Source of the DNA: CAZVLE01 sp964627855 | GTDB lineage: Bacteria > Bacillota > Dethiobacteria > DTU022 | NCBI GenBank assembly: GCA_964627855.1 | Contig: CAZVLE010000131.1 | Span: 1-14,211, forward strand | Reading direction: 5' to 3' | Length of the DNA stretch: 14,211 bases | Shown here: in pieces, positions 8,226 to 14,211 of the stretch | Layout: each line of letters opens with the position of its first letter | Numbering within the stretch: position 1 is the stretch's first letter | Notes under the pieces: generated by a model | Database searches by the model: none | Told to the model about the DNA's origin: nothing | What the model saw: the letters and a program-made list of their open reading frames with translations, nothing else | Translations under genes and position numbers: made by a program

Positions 8226-9365
8226 CTACTCCTTTACAGATTCCCTCAAAATATTTGCCAGAACCGGTTCATACCATTTAAAATAAAAACGATACTCAAC
8301 CGGCAAACCGGGCAAATAAGAGAAGAAACGCTGTTTCGCTGCGCTGCCGGTCAGGCTGGGCGGAAGCAAGGCGGGCAGCTGATCGGCAAAATCACCGGCG
8401 AAATAAATTCTTAAAGCCTCTCCCGGAGGGCTATGATAAACAAGGGCAGGAAGCTGATCGGGTAAGCCCCTGGCCCGCAGGGTCTGCCGGGCTTCTTCAC
8501 CGAGGGGCAGTTCATAGTAGGCTAGAATTTCTGCTTCCGGTAAAACTTCAAGCACTTCTACCCAGTAAAGGTAAGGTACATTATTCAGAGCTCCAGCTGT
8601 CAAAGAGTGGTCAAAATTTCTCAGAACAGGCCAGGGCCCGTTAAAGTTATCTCCCGTTATTACCACTAAATCTGTGCGCCATTCAAAGGCAGGCACTTCT
8701 TCCCGGACAAATACAAGGCCAGGCCCGCTTAAATCCCACTGAAGCCCATAAATTTGGCTGTAAAGTTCCTTCAACCAAAAAGCCGCTTCATCCAAGTCGC
8801 TGTAATAGCGGGCCAGCCAGCCCGTATAATTGAGTGCAAACAGAGCCTGCAATCGTTCGGATGCATCAGGGTTTAGGTAAGTAGGGTAACCAAAAATATT
8901 ATGCTCCCCAACAAGGCTTGCTCCTTCTTTTAAGGCAAAAGCTTCAACAGCTCCCACTTCGGCGGGAGAAAAACCGCCGTATAGCAGTTCGATATCCTGG
9001 TGAAGGTGGGGCAACAGCTCTTCATAAAGAGCCAAACCTTCCTCATAGTCGTAAATCCCATAGCTGTCAGCCAGGTAGAGCAGGGTGACATCATTAAGGT
9101 CAGCCATGCTTAATTCTTCTTTGCGATTTTCCAGTGGATGAAAACCCAAATAGTCTTGATCGGTGCGATAAAATGTGCCGTCGGGCCGGGCAAACCTTCT
9201 ATGTTCGGCAATCCAGAAGATCGCCCGGTGTTCACGAAAATCCGGTTCCGGAACTGTTTTATCTACAACGAGCATTTTTATAGCATGCTTTGGGCTCAGC
9301 GGCCAGATCAGCAGCCATCCCCCGATTAGGAGGATAAGTATCAGCAGCACGTGCCTGCGTTTCAT
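8226..9365 (-). CDS. Signal-anchored extracytoplasmic protein of unknown function
   Basis: A 379-residue protein I do not recognise. It has an N-terminal basic start and one hydrophobic helix (about 5-24), then a soluble domain that would lie outside the membrane. The segment DVTLLYLADSYGIY (about 92-105), followed by GGFSPAEVGAVEAFALKEGASLVGEHN in two adjacent parts (about 130-156), resembles the strand-loop-helix layout of glutamine-amidotransferase-like (ThuA/GATase1-type) Rossmann folds, where a protein switches from 'is it below this value' to 'open the lid'. I see no catalytic Cys-His pair, so an enzyme activity is not supported. ATG 9363-9365 has AAAGGAG eight bases upstream. It lies 23 bases after the lipoprotein gene and seven before the receiver gene, so it probably serves the same surface-polysaccharide process. 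Confidence 0.7.
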   Translation of the reverse strand: MKRRHVLLILILLIGGWLLIWPLSPKHAIKMLVVDKTVPEPDFREHRAIFWIAEHRRFARPDGTFYRTDQDYLGFHPLENRKEELSMADLNDVTLLYLADSYGIYDYEEGLALYEELLPHLHQDIELLYGGFSPAEVGAVEAFALKEGASLVGEHNIFGYPTYLNPDASERLQALFALNYTGWLARYYSDLDEAAFWLKELYSQIYGLQWDLSGPGLVFVREEVPAFEWRTDLVVITGDNFNGPWPVLRNFDHSLTAGALNNVPYLYWVEVLEVLPEAEILAYYELPLGEEARQTLRARGLPDQLPALVYHSPPGEALRIYFAGDFADQLPALLPPSLTGSAAKQRFFSYLPGLPVEYRFYFKWYEPVLANILRESVKE

Positions 9366-9388
9366 CCGGCAACTCCTTTCACTTTACC

Positions 9389-11620
9389 CTACCTGATTGT
9401 TTCAAAATAGCTGGCAATCACCTGATAGCTTTTCTTCAATCTAAATTGGTACTGCGGTTCTTCCCAGCCCTCCCACTGCCACGCTTCCAATTCATTATTA
9501 AATTTATCACCCAGCCGCGGAAAGAAATCAATTGTAGACAAATTACCTTTTTGATAAGTCACGGCATAGAATTTGAAACCTTCGCTTTTTATCGTAGCAA
9601 GCTCGTCCCTGGTCGGTAAACTTTCAAAGTCTCTACTGTCCCTAATGATCAGGCCCGAGGAGGGATCGGAGACATTAAGCAACATCCAGGGCAGGCGCAC
9701 AACAATTCTGCCTCCGGGCTCAATATACCAGTGAGCCAGAGAGTTATAGGCCTCTTCTTCTGGGTGAAAAGAGCCGTAGTTAAGCAGGCTTTCATTGGCA
9801 TAGAGGGACGGAAAAAAGAGACCGTCAACAGTTAGTTTTTCACGGTTAACCAGGGTTTCTATAGTCTCAAAGGAGCCGCCGCTTGTTTGGCCGGGGTTAA
9901 AGGTCAGCAGGCCACGGTTATACGAAGGCACGGCCAGGAGGAGTGCATCTTCGGGAGAGCGCAGGTCAAGCAGAAACTGTGCCCTTCCGGGCAATTCCGG
10001 AAGACCGTCAAAAGGTAAGACCAGTTCACCTGATTCCGGCAGACCAACATCAATCCCTACAGCCAGGCCTAATTTATCCCAGTAGAGTTCAGATGCAGAA
10101 ATTAAAGAAGGAACCGAGAGGGTCAGGGCAAGATAAAAAAACGCTTCATCGGCAGCGGTTTCAATCAGCTCAATTTGCCCGAATGACGGCGCTTCATCTT
10201 CGGGAGGGTTAAAAGAAGCAGGATCAGTTGAAACATGCCAGTTTTCCAGCATTAAGCCTAAGGATCTTCGCTGAGGTTCCACGGCAAGCAAACCATAGTT
10301 TTGCTCGGGGCACATGGCATTCTGCCACAAGACCTGGCGCTCCCAGGAAACCATAAAGGGCTCTGTATTCCAGGTTTTCTTCGCCCACTCATCGCTCCAT
10401 TCAAAAATCAGCCCGCCAGCATAGCTTTCAGCAATGATTGCACGCATCATGCGCACAATCATCTCACCCTGGTCTTTTTCGCTCAGGCCGCCATGATTTA
10501 ACCCTTCGGGGTTGATGTGAGCTGTGTTCAGTGAAGTAGAAATACCGAATTCAGCCACCAGGGCCGGATAGGGCGGGTGAATGGCCATGAAGTGGTTTAA
10601 ATAACCAAGATAACGAAAAACGCCCTCTTCATCGCTGTATTCAGCAAATGCGGCTTCATTGTTCATGAAATCGGGATAGTTGGGGTAGATATGGTAAGCA
10701 CCAAAAAAACCGGCGTTGTTTTGCGGGCCGGCCGTAAACACGTTTGGATCAACAGTTTCACGATCGTTATAGCCGGGAGTTCCATCAGGGCCCCATTCGG
10801 TGCGATGGGTAAGTGGATCAAGGGTGGGCCAGCTAACAAAGCCAACCGGATATTGAAGGTTATATGTTCCACTGCTGTAAGCAAGAGCATAGTCACACAT
10901 CTCTGTAAGCCAGCTCTCGGTAGGTGTTGCTCCTGCACTGCTTGTGACAAATTGGCCCTGAAAGGAGGGTGGGCCGGCATTAAGTTCATCGGTTGCTCTA
11001 ACTTCATCGGGCTCAAGTTCGCGCCCGATCATCAAGCCGAGCAAGTAGGGAGATACATCGGTGGAGTATTTACCATAAGCACGGTAGGATCGCGCCGGGA
11101 TGTCGGCATTACCGTGCAGGGCATCAATGGTCAGTTCAATTTCAGTCTGATAGGCGTTGCGGTAAGCCGGGTCATGTAGGTTTAAAGCGGGCACATCATC
11201 GTGAGGCCATATTTCCTGGAAAAGCCAGAGGGTTTCATTCTCCGGATCAGCGTTATGTTCTGCCAAAACTGCATAAAAAGCAGGGTCAAGCAGGGTGTAA
11301 ATTCTAATCGTGTTGGCATTCATCGCCGTGATCTCTTTCAGCCACTGCTGATAGAGATCACGATCGGCAGGAAACTCAGTATACCAGCGCCCTGGCAGAG
11401 AAGTGCCAATATTAACCCCTTTCACAGTAATCTCCTGCCATGTGTCATCAAGGTATATCTCAAAATGGCTTTCTCCTGTGCGGGCAAAAATACAGTCACC
11501 TGCAATTTCAGCACAGCTGGGCTGCGGCTGGTCGGGCAGTTCTGTACAACCGGCCAAGATGAGCACGAGCAGCAAAGTTAAGGTAAAGATGTTATTTTTG
11601 TAACGCTGCCTGATCGTCAC
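9389..11620 (-). CDS. Lipoprotein with glycoside hydrolase-like (clan GH-A type) TIM barrel and C-terminal beta-rich domain
   Basis: A 743-residue exported lipoprotein. The signal peptide ends in a lipobox LAGC, with Cys25 as the predicted lipidated residue. Residues about 60-440 look like a (beta/alpha)8 glycosidase barrel: VKGVNIGTSLPGRWY, NTIRIYTLLDP, LLGLMIGRELEPDEV with E201 in the place of the acid/base Glu, PALVAEFGIST with E357 in the place of the nucleophile, and GGLIFEWSDEWAKKTWN on the last strand. Residues about 470-743 form a second domain without an obvious family. The fold suggests trimming or modification of the polymer made by the glycosyltransferase in the same operon; the specific GH family and substrate are unknown. 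The GTG start (11618-11620) has AGAGG six bases upstream. It is the first gene of the - strand operon. Confidence 0.75.
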   Translation of the reverse strand: MTIRQRYKNNIFTLTLLLVLILAGCTELPDQPQPSCAEIAGDCIFARTGESHFEIYLDDTWQEITVKGVNIGTSLPGRWYTEFPADRDLYQQWLKEITAMNANTIRIYTLLDPAFYAVLAEHNADPENETLWLFQEIWPHDDVPALNLHDPAYRNAYQTEIELTIDALHGNADIPARSYRAYGKYSTDVSPYLLGLMIGRELEPDEVRATDELNAGPPSFQGQFVTSSAGATPTESWLTEMCDYALAYSSGTYNLQYPVGFVSWPTLDPLTHRTEWGPDGTPGYNDRETVDPNVFTAGPQNNAGFFGAYHIYPNYPDFMNNEAAFAEYSDEEGVFRYLGYLNHFMAIHPPYPALVAEFGISTSLNTAHINPEGLNHGGLSEKDQGEMIVRMMRAIIAESYAGGLIFEWSDEWAKKTWNTEPFMVSWERQVLWQNAMCPEQNYGLLAVEPQRRSLGLMLENWHVSTDPASFNPPEDEAPSFGQIELIETAADEAFFYLALTLSVPSLISASELYWDKLGLAVGIDVGLPESGELVLPFDGLPELPGRAQFLLDLRSPEDALLLAVPSYNRGLLTFNPGQTSGGSFETIETLVNREKLTVDGLFFPSLYANESLLNYGSFHPEEEAYNSLAHWYIEPGGRIVVRLPWMLLNVSDPSSGLIIRDSRDFESLPTRDELATIKSEGFKFYAVTYQKGNLSTIDFFPRLGDKFNNELEAWQWEGWEEPQYQFRLKKSYQVIASYFETIR

Positions 11621-11643
11621 TAAAGACCTCTTCTTTACTTATT

Positions 11644-11659
11644 ATGAAATATATTTCAT
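11644..11659. promoter_or_regulatory. Perfect 16-bp palindrome, candidate operator in the divergent region
   Basis: ATGAAATATATTTCAT reads the same on both strands. It lies between the likely - strand promoter (-10 at 11676-11681) and the GTG start of the lipoprotein gene at 11620, in the leader about 10-25 bases past the expected transcription start. That position suits a repressor site for the polysaccharide operon. It is A/T-rich and seen only once here, so chance is not excluded. Confidence 0.4.
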
Positions 11660-11675
11660 TTACTTAATCGTATAA

Positions 11676-11684
11676 ATTATATCA
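11676..11684 (-). promoter_or_regulatory. Extended -10 promoter of the lipoprotein-to-glycosyltransferase operon
   Basis: On the - strand the sequence is TGATATAAT: a perfect TATAAT preceded by the TG of an extended -10 element. I find no good -35 at 16-18 bases, consistent with extended -10 promoters. The start of transcription would fall near 11669, giving a leader of about 50 bases. Confidence 0.55.
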
Positions 11685-11689
11685 TATGG

Positions 11690-11717
11690 TTGCAGGTTCT
11701 TTATGATAAGATAAAAT
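11690..11717 (+). promoter_or_regulatory. Candidate promoter of the GH18-like gene
   Basis: TTGCAG (11690-11695), a 16-base spacer and TAAAAT (11712-11717) resemble a sigma-A promoter with one mismatch in the -10 box and two in the -35. Transcription would begin near 11724, placing the imperfect palindrome at 11733-11777 in the leader RNA. Confidence 0.4.
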
Positions 11718-11732
11718 TAAATACTCAGGTAT

Positions 11733-11777
11733 GTGAGACAAGGAGACGTGAGACAAAGGGATGGATTCCCTGTCTCA
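11733..11777. repeat. REP-like imperfect palindrome with a direct-repeat arm
   Basis: GTGAGACAAGG (11733-11743) is nearly repeated as GTGAGACAAAGG (11748-11759). The second copy pairs with the downstream arm: TGAGACA (11749-11755) with TGTCTCA (11771-11777) and GGGA (11758-11761) with TCCC (11767-11770), leaving a five-base loop. The form, GAGACA...GGGA...TCCC...TGTCTC, resembles dispersed palindromes I recall from Clostridia genomes. It ends four bases before the AAGGA ribosome binding site of the GH18-like gene, so its hairpin may also affect translation. Confidence 0.5.
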
Positions 11778-11795
11778 TTAGAAGGACAATCAATC

Positions 11796-12869
11796 ATGAA
11801 AATAACTAAGCGCCTAGTCCTAACATTAATTGTTATTCTGCTTGTCAGCAGCGTATTCTTATCAGTCAGATTGAACTTTTTTGGCCTTTCTGAAGAGGAC
11901 CGGCAGGATGACTTAAGCTCACATCCGATTGTACTGGTCTGGGAATTGGCAGGCATTGAACCTGATTACACTTCAAGTGGTCCTTTGGATGCAGTTAATG
12001 TTGTATCCCCAACCTGGTTTCATCTAGACAGTAGTGAAGGTAATATCCGTAATGAATTAGACCCCGCTTACCTGGACTGGGCCAGGGATAGAGATTATCA
12101 GGTCTGGGTTCTGGTTACCAACTCTTTCGATCCCGACTTAACCGCTGCTGTTCTTGCTAATGAAGAACTGCGCAGGCAGGTTGCCAGAGAGCTGGTTGAT
12201 CTGGCCGCTAAATATGAACTGGATGGGCTTAATATTGATTTTGAAAATTTTCACAGCGACTATAAAAACCAGTTTACAGACTTTGTTCAGGAACTGGCGA
12301 TACTCACCCGGGAACATGACATGGTCCTATCTGTAGATGTATCGATGATTTCAAATGACGAATACTGGAGCCTGGGTTATGACAGGAAGGCGCTGGCCGA
12401 AGCAGCAGACTACCTGATGCTTATGGCTTATGATGAACACTGGGAGACGTCACCTCGCGCCGGGTCGGTAGCTTCACTGCCATGGGTTGAGCAAGGGATA
12501 AAGTTGACTTTAGAGTATGTACCGGCCGATAAGCTGATCCTGGGCGTGCCTTTTTATACCCGACTCTGGGAAATTGATGAAGAAAGCGAACCTCCGTTAG
12601 TTTTAAACTCCTGGTCCTATTCGATGACCAGGGCGGAAGAAATTATCGCAGATAATCAGGCCAATATTTATTATGATCAGGATAGTGGACAAAATGTGGC
12701 AGAGTATACAAAAGATGGTCTAACCTACCGGATGTGGCTGGAAGACAGTCAATCGATGCATAAACGACTTGAGTTGATGGCCAAATATAACCTGGCCGGA
12801 GTAGCCGCCTGGCGGCGAGGCCTTGAAAAACCCGAAATATGGGAACTCTTTAAAACGTTCTTCGATTAG
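11796..12869 (+). CDS. GH18-like (YaaH/YdhD-type) membrane-anchored glycosidase
   Basis: A 357-residue protein with an N-terminal signal anchor (about 7-25) and a GH18 catalytic barrel. The signature LDGLNIDFENF contains the DxxDxDxE-type motif with D143, D148 and the catalytic Glu150. YLMLMAYDEHWETSPRAGSVASLPWVE and the C-terminal LAGVAAWRRGLE match the family of YaaH-like spore and cell-wall glycosidases that act on N-acetylglucosamine polymers. The frame opens earlier, at ATG 11731 or 11733, but that stretch is leader DNA bearing an imperfect palindrome and encodes no signal sequence. ATG 11796 begins MKITKRLVLTL and has AAGGA upstream, so it is preferred. It is divergent from the lipoprotein-glycosyltransferase operon and may cleave or trim that polymer, or peptidoglycan. 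LysM domains, common in YaaH, are absent. Confidence 0.85.
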   Translation: MKITKRLVLTLIVILLVSSVFLSVRLNFFGLSEEDRQDDLSSHPIVLVWELAGIEPDYTSSGPLDAVNVVSPTWFHLDSSEGNIRNELDPAYLDWARDRDYQVWVLVTNSFDPDLTAAVLANEELRRQVARELVDLAAKYELDGLNIDFENFHSDYKNQFTDFVQELAILTREHDMVLSVDVSMISNDEYWSLGYDRKALAEAADYLMLMAYDEHWETSPRAGSVASLPWVEQGIKLTLEYVPADKLILGVPFYTRLWEIDEESEPPLVLNSWSYSMTRAEEIIADNQANIYYDQDSGQNVAEYTKDGLTYRMWLEDSQSMHKRLELMAKYNLAGVAAWRRGLEKPEIWELFKTFFD

Positions 12870-12960
12870 CAATAAACTTAAACTAACGACACCTGTAGCG
12901 CCTATTCATCCGGGGGAAATCCACTCCTTTGTCACTACCTTTCCTTCCTCTTTCACCCTC

Positions 12961-13695
12961 TTAATCCCCTGGGTAACTCTGCCTGATAATAATCAGCTCT
13001 TCATCATCATCGATCGCTTCGTAGACTTTTTCTTCACCATACTTGAGGATATCAGACATGGCATTAAAAGCCACTTTACTGTCTCTTTTTTTCAGCGCTT
13101 CGAAGAGGTGGCGGTTCAAAAGCAGAGATCGTTCAGCAGCACCTGGCAGGGAGTAAAAGAATTCTGTAAAAAAAGCATAGATCGGCTTAAAGGACTGGAA
13201 GATCAGGCGGCTGATCACATTGCCTGATACTGTAACGATTTTAAAGTGCACATCATAGTCACATTCTGCGAGCAATGAAACATGACCGGTACTCTTGCTT
13301 TTTGTTTTCAGTTTTTCTTCCAGGTAGGCCAGATCTTTAGTAGTAATAACTTCTGCCGCTTCGGCGGCAGCAATGGTTTCGGTGGTATACCTGAATTTCA
13401 GGAGAGAATCGAGTGTTTGCCTGTCGATGGCACGTCGAACGTGCAGGGTCTGAACCAGGGTCTCGAGGGAACCATCACGGTAAAAATCCCTCACATAGGT
13501 GCCGCTCTGGGGCACGGTGCCGACAAAACAATTCTGGGCAAGCATAGCAATAGCTTCACGCACGGCAAAACGGCTTGCCCCGTATTTCTGGGCCATCTCT
13601 CGTTCCGGCGGCAGTTTGGTGCCAATGGGATAAACCCCGTTTATAATGTCATTTCTAATTTTTTCAAAAATAATTGCCGGAAGTCCTGTGCTCAT
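12961..13695 (-). CDS. GntR-family (FadR subfamily) transcriptional regulator
   Basis: A 244-residue DNA-binding regulator. The N-terminal winged helix (about 1-70) has the GntR signature KLPPEREMAQKYGASRFAVREAI followed by the wing QSGTYV, given here as separate stretches. The C-terminal FCD ligand domain (about 90-235) is all-helical, with YDVHFKIV and NRHLFEALKKRDS carrying the Asp/His positions that often bind a metal and a carboxylic acid ligand in this subfamily. The ATG (13693-13695) has AGAGGG seven bases upstream. The acidic tail DDDEE is unremarkable. Two TGGTNNNACCA sites 95-128 bases upstream of its start, over the divergent promoter, are the expected targets, so it probably represses that gene and may also regulate itself. 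The effector is unknown. Confidence 0.9.
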   Translation of the reverse strand: MSTGLPAIIFEKIRNDIINGVYPIGTKLPPEREMAQKYGASRFAVREAIAMLAQNCFVGTVPQSGTYVRDFYRDGSLETLVQTLHVRRAIDRQTLDSLLKFRYTTETIAAAEAAEVITTKDLAYLEEKLKTKSKSTGHVSLLAECDYDVHFKIVTVSGNVISRLIFQSFKPIYAFFTEFFYSLPGAAERSLLLNRHLFEALKKRDSKVAFNAMSDILKYGEEKVYEAIDDDEELIIIRQSYPGD

Positions 13696-13782
13696 ACCTC
13701 AGCCCTCTTCCTCTTCAGTTCAAATTAATTTCACGGGCGAAAAACCTAACCCAGCTGTTTTAATCTTTGCAAACACTTGACC

Positions 13783-13811
13783 TTGACAGCTGGTTATACC
13801 AGTTATATAAT
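13783..13811 (+). promoter_or_regulatory. Consensus sigma-A promoter of the right-edge secreted-protein gene
   Basis: TTGACA (13783-13788), exactly 17 bases, then TATAAT (13806-13811): a match to consensus at both hexamers. It is the strongest promoter visible in the window. Such a strong promoter, overlapped by paired operators, is typical of a gene kept off by a repressor. Confidence 0.85.
13791..13801. promoter_or_regulatory. GntR/FadR-type operator O1, between -35 and -10
   Basis: TGGTTATACCA fits the TGGTNNNACCA consensus known for FadR-subfamily GntR regulators, and is a palindrome extending to 13790-13802 (CTGG...CCAG). It lies in the spacer, so a bound regulator would block RNA polymerase. 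Confidence 0.75.
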
Positions 13812-13812
13812 T

Positions 13813-13823
13813 TGGTATAACCA
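13813..13823. promoter_or_regulatory. GntR/FadR-type operator O2, just after the -10 box
   Basis: TGGTATAACCA is the exact reverse complement of O1 and fits TGGTNNNACCA too, with flanking T and A extending the palindrome to 13812-13824. The centres of O1 and O2 are 22 bp apart, about two helical turns, so two dimers could bind the same face. Confidence 0.75.
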
Positions 13824-13863
13824 ATTATACACTAAAACAGGCCACAAAAAAAGGAGGGTGATC

Positions 13864-14211
13864 ATGAAAATAAAAAAGCCTGTTATGCGGTCAGTTTACA
13901 GAGGCGGATTAATATTATTTTGCCTGGCAGTGCTGCTCTTAGCAGCCAGTCCTGCTTATGCCGGCGAGGACCTTTATCGTGAGCTTTCCCGTGCCTCTCG
14001 AGACAGCGACCTGGTTCTTTACAGGGCCCTAAATGAAGAAGGCCGGGTTCTGGACTGGGAAAGCGCCGATGCAGTTGAATTTGAAGGTAACCTGCGCTTT
14101 CTCGAAGCTGAGAAGGCTGCTCCCGATGAAGAATTATCCGGCCTTTACCTGGTTCGCCGTTTAGATGGCGAACTTTTTATTTTGTCTCTACCCTCTCAGG
14201 CCGAACAGGAA
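13864..14211 (+). CDS. Secreted protein of unknown function, 5' part only
   Basis: An open frame of 116 codons runs off the right edge, so its end is not visible. The first 33 residues are a classic Sec signal peptide: basic MKIKK, a hydrophobic core (about 15-28) and ASPAYA before the expected cleavage after Ala33. The following visible part (DLYRELSRASRDSDLVLYRA, then acidic stretches) matches no family I recognise. AAGGAGGGTGATC directly precedes ATG 13864, a near-perfect ribosome binding site. With a consensus promoter and paired GntR operators, it should be strongly expressed when the regulator is released. Its function must be read from the sequence beyond the window. Confidence 0.8.
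   Translation, partial: MKIKKPVMRSVYRGGLILFCLAVLLLAASPAYAGEDLYRELSRASRDSDLVLYRALNEEGRVLDWESADAVEFEGNLRFLEAEKAAPDEELSGLYLVRRLDGELFILSLPSQAEQE

Noticed and set aside
10663..11179. Open frames of 117 and 162 codons overlapping the lipoprotein gene in other frames or on the other strand
   Set aside because: They lie within a gene whose frame has a lipobox, a glycosidase-like barrel and a ribosome binding site; the shadow translations show no family features.
12870..12960. Terminator between the convergent GH18-like and GntR genes
   Set aside because: I found no stem with a following T-run in this 91-base gap; the sequence is C/T-rich without a convincing hairpin.
12823..13728. Two + strand open frames opposite the GntR gene
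   Set aside because: They are antisense to a clear winged-helix/FCD protein, lack credible ribosome binding sites and show no domain.

Overview
The window looks like chromosomal DNA from an anaerobic Bacillota (Firmicutes), probably a Clostridia-like or Limnochordia-like lineage. The grounds are strong AGGAGG-type ribosome binding sites, frequent GTG/TTG starts, a Sec lipoprotein box, a YaaH-like GH18 protein, an MttB-superfamily methyltransferase, and an EFR1-type flavodoxin/ferredoxin protein. This placement is inference from gene content; I cannot search a database. There are eleven complete protein genes and one cut by the right edge. No stretch longer than about 170 bases lacks a gene. 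I saw no tRNA, rRNA, CRISPR array or intact insertion sequence.

Left block (14-4185, + strand): a compact three-gene set. It holds a non-pyrrolysine MttB-family methyltransferase, a MelB/GPH-type cation symporter that keeps the two cation-site aspartates, and a PLP enzyme of the Cys/Met-metabolism family with an unusual substrate pocket. Together they suggest uptake and breakdown of a small methylated (quaternary amine or sulfonium) compound, with the corrinoid partner outside the window. A two-part hairpin at 4266-4305 separates this block from the convergent EFR1-type gene (4325-5176).

Central block (5304-11620, - strand): five tightly packed genes. In transcription order they are a lipoprotein with a glycosidase-like TIM barrel, a membrane-anchored protein of unknown function, a stand-alone receiver domain, a membrane-anchored HEAT-repeat protein, and a processive-type family 2 glycosyltransferase. 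A GH18-like, membrane-anchored protein is divergently transcribed (11796-12869). The set reads as an exopolysaccharide synthesis and remodelling locus of a type I do not recognise. The receiver has Asn in place of the phosphoacceptor Asp, so it may be a phosphorylation-independent input. The divergent region carries an extended -10 promoter, a perfect 16-bp palindrome, and a REP-like imperfect palindrome in the GH18 leader.

Right block (12961-14211): a FadR-type GntR regulator faces away from a secreted-protein gene that runs off the window. That gene has a consensus promoter (TTGACA, 17-base spacer, TATAAT). Two perfect TGGTNNNACCA sites, the FadR-family operator consensus, overlap or abut its -10 box with centres 22 bp apart. 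This is the clearest regulatory circuit in the window.
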